From the IMG/VR virus record IMGVR_UViG_3300024520_000028, positions 1 to 37,661 of that record: a stretch of DNA of 37,661 nt; one strand, given 5' to 3'. The notes below the pieces were generated by a model. It was given only the letters and a program-made list of their open reading frames with translations, did not search any database and was not told the DNA's origin. Position 1 is the first letter of the stretch. Every line of letters starts with the position of its first letter. The stretch comes from a virus. Shown one piece after another: positions 1 to 8,979 of the stretch. A program made the position numbers and the translations under genes.

Positions 1-127
1 TGTGCAAATTGTCCCAATAACTGGTTAGCTTGATTTATTTCGTTTCTGCGCTGTACTTCATTCTGCACGGCTAATTGGGCCACCCTCTCTTCAATGTCTC
101 TCTCAGCGGCCTGTGAGGCTAGTGCAC
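1..127. repeat. Terminal direct repeat, left copy (circular contig overlap)
   Basis: These 127 bases are identical to 37535-37661. The repeat lies inside an open reading frame that reads continuously when the ends are joined. It is best read as an assembly overlap of a circular or circularly permuted genome, because 127 is a common assembler word length. A true packaged terminal repeat of 127 bp is less likely but not excluded. Confidence 0.95.
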
Positions 128-560
128 CCCTGTTCACTGGTATAGTCGATCTACCAAGTCCCCTTGAACTTGCTTGTGCTGATATTCCAGGTAATGTTTC
201 TTCTCTGAGTCCCGCCCTTCGTTGTTTTGCAAATGGAGCAGTTGCACCAGAAATAACCTCTGGTCTAAAACCTACTCTACGCCCTTCAATTCTATTTAAC
301 AGTTCTTCACTAAATCTCGCACCCTCTGGGATTTCTTTTAAACTTTCAAAGGGTCTTATGCCTGTAAACTTTTCAGCCTCTTCCTTTTCTTTAAAAAGTC
401 CAAAAAGCCCACCTGGATCTATAAGGTTAGCAGCAAGACGTTTTCCTCCCTTTACTTTAGGATTAAACAAGTTTCTTGTTAAACTGCTTCCACCACTCCC
501 ACCGCTCCCTGAACTTCCAGAGCTACTTAATAAACCACCCAGTATTGCGCCAAATCCCAT
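1..560 (-). CDS. P22 gp7-like ejection protein, N-terminal part (gene crosses the contig cut)
   Basis: The frame opens at ATG 560 and has no stop down to base 1. Across the circular join it continues to the stop at 37264, giving about 276 aa. An AGGAG sits 8 nt before ATG 560; an in-frame ATG at 566 is only 2 nt from it, so 560 is preferred. The protein begins MGFGAILGG, then has a Ser/Gly-rich stretch, and is Ala/Gln-rich towards the C-terminus. That composition, and its place before two larger Ala/Gly/Gln-rich genes, fits the small DNA-ejection (internal virion) proteins of P22-like podoviruses. The family call is inferred from position and composition, not from a motif. It lies directly downstream of the 70-aa gene at 574-786. 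Confidence 0.6.
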   Translation of the reverse strand, partial: MGFGAILGGLLSSSGSSGSGGSGGSSLTRNLFNPKVKGGKRLAANLIDPGGLFGLFKEKEEAEKFTGIRPFESLKEIPEGARFSEELLNRIEGRRVGFRPEVISGATAPFAKQRRAGLREETLPGISAQASSRGLGRSTIPVNRGALASQAAERDIEERVAQLAVQNEVQRRNEINQANQLLGQFA

Positions 561-573
561 TCGCATATCTCCT

Positions 574-786
574 TTATGTTACGTTTGTTCCAGTTAATTT
601 CTTAGCTTCCCCGTTTGCACCCCGTATGTAGATATCATCACCAAACAGACCCCATGTGTTAGCCTTCATAGTGGCCTTTGTCGGTGCTGTCTTAAATATT
701 ATGGGGTTTCCCATGCCATTTTGAATAATATGATCTAACGACTGTTGCGTATCTTTATCTTTTACTCTTTTCCTGAGTTTTTCCAT
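574..786 (-). CDS. Small tail-associated protein, 70 aa
   Basis: I do not recognise a family. The N-terminus is charged and helical (MEKLRKRVKDKDTQQSLDHI). The C-terminal half contains GNPIIFKTAPTKATMKANTWGLFGDDIYIRGANGE, which has the look of a small beta-structured fibre-tip or tail-associated domain. Its start shares one base with the stop of the exported 472-aa fibre-like gene, so the two are translationally coupled. It precedes the gp7-like ejection gene. A virion role is likely from position only. Confidence 0.6.
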   Translation of the reverse strand: MEKLRKRVKDKDTQQSLDHIIQNGMGNPIIFKTAPTKATMKANTWGLFGDDIYIRGANGEAKKLTGTNVT

Positions 787-2204
787 TATTCAAGCTCCGT
801 CACTTTGATGAATGATTTATCAGATATATTAAACAATCTTGCTCCTGTCTGACCATTAACTGTTGTTGTTCCTCCCGCTGATGAACCGGCTCTTATTCTG
901 AATATAACCTCAGCATTGCTTGTTGCTATAAAATCCCACATCAATGGAACCCTTACAGAAACATTTGTACTTTCTTTCTGAGTTGCGAATCCAACTGCCA
1001 CAGATTCAGTCTCAGAATTATTAAACCCAGCTACTATTAATTGCGCTCCTGCTATACTATGAGAAAGCTGAAGTTGAGCTTCAACTCTTATCTTTTTCCC
1101 AGCCTGTGTAGGTACAATTGCGAGTACCATGAATTGTTCGCCCTCTGTATGTTGAACCACAGAATCATCAAGTGGGATAGTAGTTGTAGTTGTAGCAACA
1201 TCTTTGTATGATCTCATTACAGAGTTGACCATACCATTCTCAGAAATATTACTGTATGTATAATTATCAATGTTTCCTGAACCTGAGTTGTTCATATGAA
1301 ACCAACCCATAATACGCCATAATACACCGTTTATACTGGAATATCTAAGCTTACCAGCGGTATTGCTTGAAGTATCGGAAACTGTTGGTGCTGTCGTTGT
1401 AAGTTTAAGTGAACCTGTACTATTAAGCGCAACATATCCATCTGTACTTGTTGCCCTTCCACTTACACCAGTAGCCCAATCTGAAGCTGAACTAAGATTT
1501 AATGTTGTATCTGATATTTTAGAGATACGAGTTGTTCCATGATAAGCTATCCCAGAATCAACCGTTACAACATCAGGAGTTTGAACTGTAAGGCCTAAAC
1601 CATTACGTTGAAAATCTTCCTGATTACTACCCAATGTAATCGAAGTTGTTCTATCATCACGAACATTATTGATGTTATCAACATCTGTACTTACTCTCGC
1701 CATTCTTAAAGAATTAGAAGTAATCGCCGGCTCTGCTGTATCATGTCCTTGTTCTATAAAAGTGTAAGTACCGTCGACAGATAAATCAACAAACGTCCAG
1801 CGATTACTTGTATATGTATGTGCTGTAGCATCTTTTTGCACAAGTTTTTGTTGTAAGGTAGTTGTATTCTTAATAAAAGCACTTCCAGATGAAATATTAG
1901 ATGTTAATGTAGGGTCTGTTGCTGGCAATAAACCAGTATACACCCAATCATTAAATGCACGTCCCCACCTTAACTCAGGGTTGGCATTATCATCTAAGGC
2001 ATCAGCCGTTATTGAATCGTTTTGAAGGTTATCACCTGGCATACTATTAATTGCACCTACCGTCTTAGCTCTAAAATCTTCCAGATGTGCCAGTGTAACA
2101 TCGTTAGTAACGATAAACTGATCGACACTGATTGGCGAAGCATGCACTAACGTTGCCCCAAACAAAACGAATAATCCAACTAACAAAAACTTGATTTTTC
2201 TCAT
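786..2204 (-). CDS. Exported fibre-like tail protein, 472 aa, with signal peptide
   Basis: The ATG at 2204 has AGGAGT six bases upstream. An upstream in-frame extension to 2264 has no ribosome site and overlaps the previous gene, so it is rejected. Residues 1-22 form a textbook Sec signal peptide: MRK, then IKFLLVGLFVLFGATL, then VHA before Ser-Pro. The mature part is Thr/Ser/Asn/Asp-rich and predicted beta, with RTTSITLGSN and a C-terminal jelly-roll-like half, as in fibre and baseplate-associated proteins of short-tailed phages. It lies between the gp10-like nozzle gene and the ejection genes, inside the structural operon. A signal peptide on such a protein is odd, because virions normally assemble in the cytoplasm. 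Confidence 0.75.
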   Translation of the reverse strand: MRKIKFLLVGLFVLFGATLVHASPISVDQFIVTNDVTLAHLEDFRAKTVGAINSMPGDNLQNDSITADALDDNANPELRWGRAFNDWVYTGLLPATDPTLTSNISSGSAFIKNTTTLQQKLVQKDATAHTYTSNRWTFVDLSVDGTYTFIEQGHDTAEPAITSNSLRMARVSTDVDNINNVRDDRTTSITLGSNQEDFQRNGLGLTVQTPDVVTVDSGIAYHGTTRISKISDTTLNLSSASDWATGVSGRATSTDGYVALNSTGSLKLTTTAPTVSDTSSNTAGKLRYSSINGVLWRIMGWFHMNNSGSGNIDNYTYSNISENGMVNSVMRSYKDVATTTTTIPLDDSVVQHTEGEQFMVLAIVPTQAGKKIRVEAQLQLSHSIAGAQLIVAGFNNSETESVAVGFATQKESTNVSVRVPLMWDFIATSNAEVIFRIRAGSSAGGTTTVNGQTGARLFNISDKSFIKVTELE

Positions 2205-2214
2205 ATTTTTACTC

Positions 2215-3747
2215 CTATTTACCGACCCCTTGGCCTCTTTTTTTACCTTTACGAGCAACGTCAAATCCTATGCTCACTAACGAAAGTCTTGTATTTAAAG
2301 TGCTATCTTCAATCTGAAATGCAATAGTTTCACCTCTTGAAAAGTTTATCTTTGGTCTGAATCTGGTTGAAAACTGAGATTGATTAACTATGTTGATGAA
2401 CCCTAAACGTATTGTTTCACCTTTTAAGTTTGCACCTAATATTGTTCCTTCTGGCTGTGTTGATGCCCCTGTCTGCCTACCATCAATCAAATAGCCTATA
2501 CTTAAGTCTAGACCCATATCTGGTTCAAACTGAGGGTATATAGCCGTAACTCTTCCATTTATTCCTATGGCAATAATTGGGATATCTCTTGAACGTAGCT
2601 TTTTAACTATCGCTACACCATCAAAAGAATCCGTCCTATTAGCCCACATAAATGCCCCTATATCTGATCTTCCTATCTGCGTATAAAACTCCTCAATAGT
2701 CGCATCTGTACTCATATAACAGCTCACATTTCGTCCTCTTACCATGTCTATCTTATCTTCTAAGGCATCATAGAAAAACTCAAGATTAGGTTCAGCGTTC
2801 CCCTTTGTTACAATACTAAGCATGTAGTATTTATTGAGGCTATCATAATGCGCTACAGCTTTGTCAAGAAAATCTCTTTTTGTACTAACGTCAATACTCG
2901 CTTTTTCTTCATAAGAAACAAGTCTTGAACTGTTGCCATCCCATGAATATATTTCATAATCATCGGCTAAAAACATCAATGCCTTTTCAACTTTTCTTAA
3001 TGTACGTCCAGCAATGATCCGTCTTTCATCAACCAAAGCAATCTCAAACGTCTCAGCTACAGCACTAATAAGATCGCCTATAACAACAAAAATGCCTTCA
3101 GTGTTGAATATATACACATTATCTTCAATCTTACCTACTGCCCGATTCTTTCCCTTGCCTGAACCAACAATGATTTGTATACTATCTGTTGCATCATCAA
3201 AAACATCAAACTCAAGATTCTTTGATATAAACAAGAAATCTTCACTTATTACAAATGACCTGTCCCTATGCTCAATAATATCTATTGGGTTGACTGGCGC
3301 ACCAGTAGAATCAGTAAACTTTATCTTTAAGAAAGAAAAATCCAAGTTCCCATCATATTTGTATAGATTCTCTCCATCTACAAGATATAATAACGTTTGT
3401 GAGCTTTTCTTAAACATCCAGCTCTCGGGATATGAGTTCTTCTTAAAAGTAACCTGTCTTTCTGTGGCTACCCTGGTCTGATCGTTTACACTCCACATCT
3501 TTCCATCCTGAGTATAAATCAGAGTCACTGGGGCCGTCACCCCAATCTCCAAAGAACTATAGCGAGCAGTCCATCTAGGAATATCGGTTAAAGTCGTGTC
3601 AATGGCTTTTTGCGTACCTTTCATGCTATGATTTCTGCCGTCACGACTCAGAAAGTTTTCACGAACCACAGGAGAGTTAGGATCACCTCCCGATCTCGGA
3701 AACCTTCTATTGATTTTTTTAGTAAATGTAAAAGCTTTATCTGCCAT
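2215..3747 (-). CDS. P22 gp10-like tail nozzle / packaged-DNA stabilisation protein, 510 aa
   Basis: Probably the tail nozzle, which sits under the adaptor ring and plugs the portal channel. The 510-aa length, all-beta look and repeated beta-hairpin segments with Trp-Asp/Tyr-Asp turns (SWDGNSSRL, YKYDGNLDF, GKMWSVNDQTR) suit the beta-propeller nozzle family of P22 gp10 and T7 gp12. The N-terminus has a conserved-looking entry segment (RRFPRSGGDPNSPVVRENFL). It ends in a basic tail (RKGKKRGQGVGK). There is no signal peptide, unlike the fibre genes on both sides, which fits a component assembled on the cytoplasmic capsid. The assignment rests on size, fold impression and context; T7 gp12-like is the main alternative. 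Confidence 0.65.
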   Translation of the reverse strand: MADKAFTFTKKINRRFPRSGGDPNSPVVRENFLSRDGRNHSMKGTQKAIDTTLTDIPRWTARYSSLEIGVTAPVTLIYTQDGKMWSVNDQTRVATERQVTFKKNSYPESWMFKKSSQTLLYLVDGENLYKYDGNLDFSFLKIKFTDSTGAPVNPIDIIEHRDRSFVISEDFLFISKNLEFDVFDDATDSIQIIVGSGKGKNRAVGKIEDNVYIFNTEGIFVVIGDLISAVAETFEIALVDERRIIAGRTLRKVEKALMFLADDYEIYSWDGNSSRLVSYEEKASIDVSTKRDFLDKAVAHYDSLNKYYMLSIVTKGNAEPNLEFFYDALEDKIDMVRGRNVSCYMSTDATIEEFYTQIGRSDIGAFMWANRTDSFDGVAIVKKLRSRDIPIIAIGINGRVTAIYPQFEPDMGLDLSIGYLIDGRQTGASTQPEGTILGANLKGETIRLGFINIVNQSQFSTRFRPKINFSRGETIAFQIEDSTLNTRLSLVSIGFDVARKGKKRGQGVGK

Positions 3748-3767
3748 AATTATTCAATTATCCTTTT

Positions 3768-4781
3768 TTAGTCTGGATTATCATAAACCCTAATCCACTT
3801 AGTTGTACCATTAATTTTAACCCTAATAGCTCCATATTTTGAGCTATCTTCTTTTGTGTCCAGTGAAATGCTTTTAGATCCATCGGTTGTATAATCTCCT
3901 ATGAAATCAATAAATGGAGCGTCTAAGTCTAGTTGCTCTAATTCTGCAACAACCTTATCCCCACTAGTATCTGGTTGAACTATCTTTGTTTGAAACTTGT
4001 TTTCAATGGTTTTAGTGACACCGTTAATTTCTATCATGTTTGTATCAGTGTTGTTAACCTTAACCCTGAATTGAAGTTTTCCGCAGACAGAACCATTAGT
4101 GACATCAGATACATAGCCAGCAATATAAGCGACAGAAGTCATTACCTTAGTTGAATCATTTGATCTAAAATCTATAACCCCAACAAAATCATTATCGGCA
4201 GGGGTATTGCTCTTTTTTATAAACCTAAGATAACCTGAAGTAGCATCAGCATTAGTATTTTCTATCAAGGCAACTGGACCCCATGCACTTGAATCTGACA
4301 CATGAAATCGTTCGGTAGGAATACAATTTATTCCGACATAACCGTTATACTCTAATACTAACTGGAAGGCGTTTAAACCTGTAAGTGCATTTGCTGTTTC
4401 CAAAACCATCCGTGTATCTGAATAGTTCCAGCCAGCAGCATTAACTTGCTGAACATATATGACAGCATCCCTAAGCATGTGTTGATCTTGCTGATTGGTA
4501 GCTGAAAAGAATATAGCTCCCAAATAAGAGCCCATAACAGTTTCTTCTAGCGTACCTACCGTGTTACTATGAGACTTTCTTAACCAAAGAACAGTGTGGT
4601 TATCATAATTTGTTGAGAACGTGTCAAAAATAGAGTATAAACCATCTTTCCCCTCTGCCACATGGAGTCTACTCTCCGCATCTATTCCGATACCAAACTT
4701 TCCATTATCGTAATTCACCTCATGAGCTTCACCCACATAAGTTAAAAATAAACAAAATGCAAATATTAAACTCTTTTTCAT
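3768..4781 (-). CDS. Exported tail-fibre protein with GIG...LHV repeats, 337 aa
   Basis: ATG 4781 follows an AGGGGA box; an upstream in-frame start (4829) would overlap the previous gene by 32 nt and is less likely. Residues 1-19 are a signal peptide (MKKSLIFAFCLFLTYVGEA). Two copies of a tail-fibre repeat follow: FGIGIDAESRLHVAEG near the start and VGINCIPTERFHVSD about residue 150, the (V/F)GI....P..R(L/F)HV pattern common in phage fibres. The C-terminus (KYGAIRVKINGTTKWIRVYD) resembles the conserved last strand of many fibre proteins. It sits between the LamG-like 374-aa gene and the nozzle gene. Host recognition is the likely role. The signal peptide is unexpected. Confidence 0.75.
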   Translation of the reverse strand: MKKSLIFAFCLFLTYVGEAHEVNYDNGKFGIGIDAESRLHVAEGKDGLYSIFDTFSTNYDNHTVLWLRKSHSNTVGTLEETVMGSYLGAIFFSATNQQDQHMLRDAVIYVQQVNAAGWNYSDTRMVLETANALTGLNAFQLVLEYNGYVGINCIPTERFHVSDSSAWGPVALIENTNADATSGYLRFIKKSNTPADNDFVGVIDFRSNDSTKVMTSVAYIAGYVSDVTNGSVCGKLQFRVKVNNTDTNMIEINGVTKTIENKFQTKIVQPDTSGDKVVAELEQLDLDAPFIDFIGDYTTDGSKSISLDTKEDSSKYGAIRVKINGTTKWIRVYDNPD

Positions 4782-4797
4782 AATATATTCCCCTAGC

Positions 4798-5922
4798 TTA
4801 TAAATTATACTTACCTCTTGTACGCACATACATTTCCCACACTTGATCTGCTGTTAATTGATCTCGGGTTATACCCACTGACCCCAGATCACCAGTATAG
4901 ACAAATTCCAGTCCACCGCCATTAGCAATGTTTGCGCCCATTGTAACATCAGCGCCTAAATCTTCCATTCCTACATAACTTGCATCATTATTAGCTGTAC
5001 TTGCTACGGAAACACCATTAACATACATTGTAATACCAGAAGCTGCCGTTGCGCCACCGCCTCCATCATATACAACTGTTAAAAAATACCAAGTAGCATT
5101 TGTTAACGCATCATCTGCAGCTGTAAAAGGAAACTTGTCTACGGATTCATCAAAAAGCAATAATGTAGGCTTCCCAGAACTCAAATAAAATCTATATTCT
5201 CTAGCCGGAGTATTATCGTTATATTTACCTAAAATTAAATCATTGCCAGTCGTGTCTATTTCTACCCAAGCATATATAGTAAACCCATTTGCACCGCCAG
5301 CATCATCAAAAGTAAAATCTGCACTATCAGATACAGACAAATAATCGTCCGTACCATCTAAATCCAAAATCCAAACAAGGCCTTTTTGCAATTGATCTCC
5401 TGTTGTCATAGTCCCATTGTAAGTTGCATCATGATTGTGTGGAGACAAATCTTGCTCAGTTGTTGCCGGTGTTATCCACTCCCAAAGCCCAACAGTATTT
5501 ATAGTTATATCAAGATAATCCCCTGCCAGCATATAAGACATTTGATCGTTAAGAGGATCACCCCAAAAACTACCATTTGGAGTAGAAACTCCCATGTCCC
5601 CTGTATCAGATTCTAGCACTACATCCCCATTAGCATCTGAACTTATCACAATGGAAAACTGAGGATCACTTGTCTGAGCACCCATTATCATCAAGAAAGT
5701 ACCAGCGTCAACAGTTGCGCTTCCCATCTGAAGATTACCCGTAATAGCACCAATAGTCCCAGTTATACTTGCCTGTAAAGCGTTATTTGTTGAATCAAAC
5801 ACTTTATTCAATATAGACTCGGTACTAATATTGCTAGTGTCTATTATGCCGAAACTTGTTGTGGCTGCCATCATCATTGTGGCGACTAGAAACCCAATTA
5901 ACCGTTTTGCTCTTTTTTTCAT
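4798..5922 (-). CDS. Exported LamG/concanavalin-fold fibre protein, 374 aa
   Basis: ATG 5922 has AGGAG nine bases upstream. Residues 1-25 form a signal peptide (MKKRAKRLIGFLVATMMMAATTSFG). A short motif ESILNKVFDSTNNALQASI (residues 35-53) echoes the 123-aa gene at 8980-9351. Residues ~165-365 look like a LamG/concanavalin-A-like jelly roll: LDGTDDYLSV, FTIYAWVEID, ILGKYND, TWYFLTVVYDG, ITMYVNGV and GSVGITRDQLTADQV occur in the usual order. Such domains bind carbohydrate or mediate attachment, so a role in host-surface binding is likely. It lies in the fibre cluster just after a 51-aa exported peptide. Confidence 0.8.
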   Translation of the reverse strand: MKKRAKRLIGFLVATMMMAATTSFGIIDTSNISTESILNKVFDSTNNALQASITGTIGAITGNLQMGSATVDAGTFLMIMGAQTSDPQFSIVISSDANGDVVLESDTGDMGVSTPNGSFWGDPLNDQMSYMLAGDYLDITINTVGLWEWITPATTEQDLSPHNHDATYNGTMTTGDQLQKGLVWILDLDGTDDYLSVSDSADFTFDDAGGANGFTIYAWVEIDTTGNDLILGKYNDNTPAREYRFYLSSGKPTLLLFDESVDKFPFTAADDALTNATWYFLTVVYDGGGGATAASGITMYVNGVSVASTANNDASYVGMEDLGADVTMGANIANGGGLEFVYTGDLGSVGITRDQLTADQVWEMYVRTRGKYNL

Positions 5923-5926
5923 TCGC

Positions 5927-6082
5927 TTAAACTCCTATTATTGTTATTTTGTTAGTTGAAAATACTTTATTCCATATAGAATTAGCTTTGATGTCGCTGA
6001 CATCTGCTATAACGCTTGTTGCTACAATTAACATCAAACTTATGATTACCCCACCAATAAATCCTACAATGTAATGCTTCAT
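5927..6082 (-). CDS. Small exported or single-span membrane peptide, 51 aa
   Basis: Too short for most gene finders, but its ATG overlaps the stop of the coiled-coil gene (ATGA at 6079-6082) and GGTGAG lies just upstream. It begins MKHYIVGFIGGVIISLMLIVATSVIA, a hydrophobic N-terminal segment with a possible signal-peptidase site before Asp-Val-Ser. The tail contains NSIWNKVFSTNKITI, similar to ILNKVFDSTNNAL in the next gene, suggesting a truncated relative of that N-terminus. Function unknown. Confidence 0.55.
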   Translation of the reverse strand: MKHYIVGFIGGVIISLMLIVATSVIADVSDIKANSIWNKVFSTNKITIIGV

Positions 6083-6693
6083 TTCTCACCTCTTTTTAGT
6101 TTAACCGATTCATGTTTAAGTCTTTTTTCTTCTCTTTGGATCCAGGCCTCTCTCTTTGATAGCTCTATATCAGCATTAACTTGTATATCTTCACGCCTAT
6201 TTTGTTGCCTATCTTTCTTTCTAAGATCGTTATCTTTTGCATTAGCCTTATTCTCTCTATCTTTTAATGCGTTACTATCTTGTTCTAAGGCTTTCAGTTT
6301 CAAGTTATAATTCTTTTCTTTCTGTTTGGCCTGTTTAAGATGCCTGTCTGACTCGTTTTTAATCTCTGCGGCTCGTTTAAGCTCATTATCGAATTTCTGG
6401 TGTTTTTTATCTAAATCAGCTTTTAGTCTGGTATATTCTCTGATTTCTTTCTCCATGTTTAGCCTGTCTTGACCTAACTTTGCCTGTAACTCACGATATT
6501 TACCTATCTCAACGCTTGTTTTTTCATTGTTCAACCTCTTGTTAGCAATAAACTGTTTCTGTTCATCGGCTGACTTTTCAACTTGCGCTGTCAAATCTTT
6601 ATGAGATTTTGTTATCGCATCTTCGATCTTTTGCGTATCTTTAAGAAACGCTTTCATAAACGGTTCTAATTTACTTCTGTACTTTTCCATCAT
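6079..6693 (-). CDS. Long coiled-coil protein in the fibre cluster, 204 aa
   Basis: Almost the whole chain is Lys/Glu/Asp/Gln/Arg-rich with heptad spacing and no Pro or Gly runs, so it should form a long parallel coiled coil. It begins MMEKYRSKLEPFMKAFLKDT and ends KLKRGEK. It could be a fibre shaft, an assembly chaperone or a measuring rod; I recognise no family. The start overlaps the end of the 52-aa gene, and the stop overlaps the 51-aa exported peptide. Confidence 0.75.
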   Translation of the reverse strand: MMEKYRSKLEPFMKAFLKDTQKIEDAITKSHKDLTAQVEKSADEQKQFIANKRLNNEKTSVEIGKYRELQAKLGQDRLNMEKEIREYTRLKADLDKKHQKFDNELKRAAEIKNESDRHLKQAKQKEKNYNLKLKALEQDSNALKDRENKANAKDNDLRKKDRQQNRREDIQVNADIELSKREAWIQREEKRLKHESVKLKRGEK

Positions 6694-6829
6694 TTTTTCC
6701 TTTTATAGGCTTCTGTAGTGCGTTTTTAAGCTCTAAAATTATGTGTGCTTCTGATCCCTTAATTCCTGTGCTGTCTATTATTGCTATTAGATTTTTTATC
6801 TGTTCATCACTTAATTCATATTTTGCCAT
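6671..6829 (-). CDS. Small helical tail-region protein, 52 aa
   Basis: ATG 6829 has GGAG seven bases upstream. The product (MAKYELSDEQIKNLIAIIDS, then TGIKGSEAHIILELKNALQKP) has the pattern of short helical proteins often found in phage tail regions: a Glu/Gln-rich first helix, a Gly turn with GSEAH, and an amphipathic second helix. It overlaps the next gene by 23 nt. Function unknown; coding is supported by ribosome site, composition and tight packing. Confidence 0.6.
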   Translation of the reverse strand: MAKYELSDEQIKNLIAIIDSTGIKGSEAHIILELKNALQKPIKGKNDGKVQK

Positions 6830-6847
6830 TTCTATTCTCCTGTTTTT

Positions 6848-7216
6848 CTAGCTTGCAGCTAATACATCAGCCGATTTTGATAAATCAATAATTTCTTCGC
6901 CGACCTTAACCTTTAAGGTCTTTAACTTTTTGTATATATAGTCTCCTGATTGCCACATGAAATCACTGAAAGCCAATGTTTGAATATATAGCTTTTCTTC
7001 TGTCTTTTCGTCTTCATGCCAAACCTCTGCATCTCCACAGCGTACAGAAATATTGTTTATTTTTTGAGCATTAGCATCTCTATATTCCTCTGATTGCCAT
7101 ACTGCAAGCTCTAACCTGCCAGATTTGGTTTTGTTATCTAAGGTTAAATCTGCGATAACATAAGCATCCGTGCAAGTGCCACCTGTCTTTGATGGAAAAT
7201 CAATTTTTAATCCCAT
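6848..7216 (-). CDS. Tail-region protein, 122 aa
   Basis: ATG 7216 has GGAG five bases upstream and starts 14 nt after the stop of the 582-aa fibre gene; the longer in-frame start at 7267 would overlap that gene and is rejected. The protein begins MGLKIDFPSKTGGTCTDAYVI and is mixed alpha/beta, with VSVRC-like strands and a Lys-rich C-terminal third. No family recognised. Its place directly after the main fibre suggests a fibre-associated or chaperone role. Confidence 0.65.
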   Translation of the reverse strand: MGLKIDFPSKTGGTCTDAYVIADLTLDNKTKSGRLELAVWQSEEYRDANAQKINNISVRCGDAEVWHEDEKTEEKLYIQTLAFSDFMWQSGDYIYKKLKTLKVKVGEEIIDLSKSADVLAAS

Positions 7217-7230
7217 GTCTGCTCCTATAG

Positions 7231-8979
7231 TTATGTTAATGTTAATGCTTGTGTTTTTGTTGCCCATATTTTAATGGTAACATCTTCAATATAAACTGGG
7301 CTATTTGAATAATGTATATCTGCCCAAAGACCGTCTGTTGTCCCGTCTAAAGATCGTGCGATATCCCCTCTTCTTAATCTCCAATATTTATTTGCTATAG
7401 CAGTTTCACCATCTGTTCCCACGTTTAAACTAGAACATCTAATAACATCACATTTATCTCCAGTAACTTCTAAACAATATAAATAAGCATCAAATTCTGC
7501 ATTAACATTAGTCGTAAACATATTCACATCAAAAGTAGTTAAAACTAAATCTGGGCTATCATTAAATTGTTCAAAAGATACGTGGTAAACATCCACATCA
7601 GTTAAAGTTAAATTAGTTGTAGATAACGTTACGGTTCCTGTAAACCATTTTGAAGTAATATATGCACCAGTAAAGGAATGTCTAGCATTTCCATTACCAT
7701 CTGTATCTGATCCATCTGTACTTACTGCATCTACTGTAATTGTATCCGTATCTGAACCCACCGTCGCACCAGTATCACGATCCACACTTGTTCCTGTTAC
7801 CGTAATATCTCCTGCCAAATCACTGCCTGCATTGACTACAATCATAATCTTACCAATACCTTTAGTAATAACAATATCAGTAGGAACACTATCTAAAGGT
7901 TGTGCCGTAGCTAAACTTAACAATCCACCATGCAAATTAGTTTCACTTCCTCTGGCGGGGACAGCATCATATGATGACAATACAATGGGGATTGCTGTTG
8001 TAGGAGTTACAAAAGACAAATTGCCTGATCCATCTGTTTTTATAATATCGTCTGCTGATCCATCTGCTGCTGGTAACACCCATATCTGATCCCCTGTTAA
8101 TGCAGGTGCTTCGAAACCTACATAGTTAACTCCTTCATAAAACCTAAGTTCGTTGTTTGAACCACCCACAGATATATTTCCATTTACTTCAAACTTAACC
8201 CCAGTATTTCCAGTAGCTTGACCTATAAACACTTGATCATTACCAGCATCTAGAAAGAAAAGATTAGCATCCCCACTTCCTTCAATCCTATAATCAGCAT
8301 CAAGTCCACTTTCATTAAATACAACATTACCACCAGCAAACCTTACATCACCTGTTCCGGCATCTATCACCCAATTGTTTGTCCCTTGCGTTATATCTCC
8401 AATAGATAACCCGATTGCATTTGTTATGGATCCGCCACCGCCAATATCAGAAGTTACAAGTCTACATCCTATCAAGTTAGTTACTGCTGTTGCACCACTG
8501 GCTTTATTTGCAATGAAAAATCCACCATAAATATTTGTTTTAGTTACTCCTGACCCTGTAGCTATTCCATTAACGCCATAAACATCACCATTTCCACTTT
8601 GTGTTATTTGAAAATCTAAAGCAAACACTGAAGATGCACTATTGGCTGACCCTGTTACATTTAATTTCTTTAACGGATCAACTGAAGCAAAATTACCAAC
8701 AGCTAAAGTTCCTGAAATATCACAATTCCCAACTACGGTTAATTCATCGGATGGTGTTGCTGTCCCAATCCCCACGAACCCATCGCTACCTTGTACAAAT
8801 AAAGCATTAGTTTGAGCTAACGCTGCAAACCTTGTATCTACGTCTATTTCAGTATTATTAACAAGAAGACCTTTATTTAAAGTCAACAATTCCGTTATAG
8901 GATCATTCGAAGCGTCGAGCTTCAAATACCTATTATCGCCTTGACTTCTGCTTAAAGAATTTATTAATTCTAGTCCCAC
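7231..8979 (-). CDS. Tail fibre protein, 582 aa
   Basis: Starts at GTG 8979 with GGGG five bases upstream, immediately after the stop of the 123-aa gene. The N-terminal half contains fibre repeats such as GFVGIGTATPSDELTVVGN, followed by Gly/Asn/Asp-rich beta segments (VFIGQATGNTGVKFEVNGN). About residues 325-480 form a beta-rich region with Thr/Asp-rich strands (TDTITVDAVSTDGSDTDGNG), and the C-terminus (VYIEDVTIKIWATKTQALTLT) is strand-rich. There is no signal peptide. This is probably the main receptor-binding fibre or spike, attached through the N-terminal segment. Confidence 0.75.
   Translation of the reverse strand: MGLELINSLSRSQGDNRYLKLDASNDPITELLTLNKGLLVNNTEIDVDTRFAALAQTNALFVQGSDGFVGIGTATPSDELTVVGNCDISGTLAVGNFASVDPLKKLNVTGSANSASSVFALDFQITQSGNGDVYGVNGIATGSGVTKTNIYGGFFIANKASGATAVTNLIGCRLVTSDIGGGGSITNAIGLSIGDITQGTNNWVIDAGTGDVRFAGGNVVFNESGLDADYRIEGSGDANLFFLDAGNDQVFIGQATGNTGVKFEVNGNISVGGSNNELRFYEGVNYVGFEAPALTGDQIWVLPAADGSADDIIKTDGSGNLSFVTPTTAIPIVLSSYDAVPARGSETNLHGGLLSLATAQPLDSVPTDIVITKGIGKIMIVVNAGSDLAGDITVTGTSVDRDTGATVGSDTDTITVDAVSTDGSDTDGNGNARHSFTGAYITSKWFTGTVTLSTTNLTLTDVDVYHVSFEQFNDSPDLVLTTFDVNMFTTNVNAEFDAYLYCLEVTGDKCDVIRCSSLNVGTDGETAIANKYWRLRRGDIARSLDGTTDGLWADIHYSNSPVYIEDVTIKIWATKTQALTLT

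Noticed and set aside
1-127. True packaged terminal repeat of 127 bp
   Set aside because: Possible, but the repeat lies inside a coding gene and its length equals a common assembler overlap, so an assembly cut is simpler.
94-597. Plus-strand open frame of 167 aa
   Set aside because: Opposite to the gp7-like ejection gene; Pro/Ser-rich shadow with no ribosome site. All other plus-strand frames in the window likewise lie opposite better minus-strand genes.
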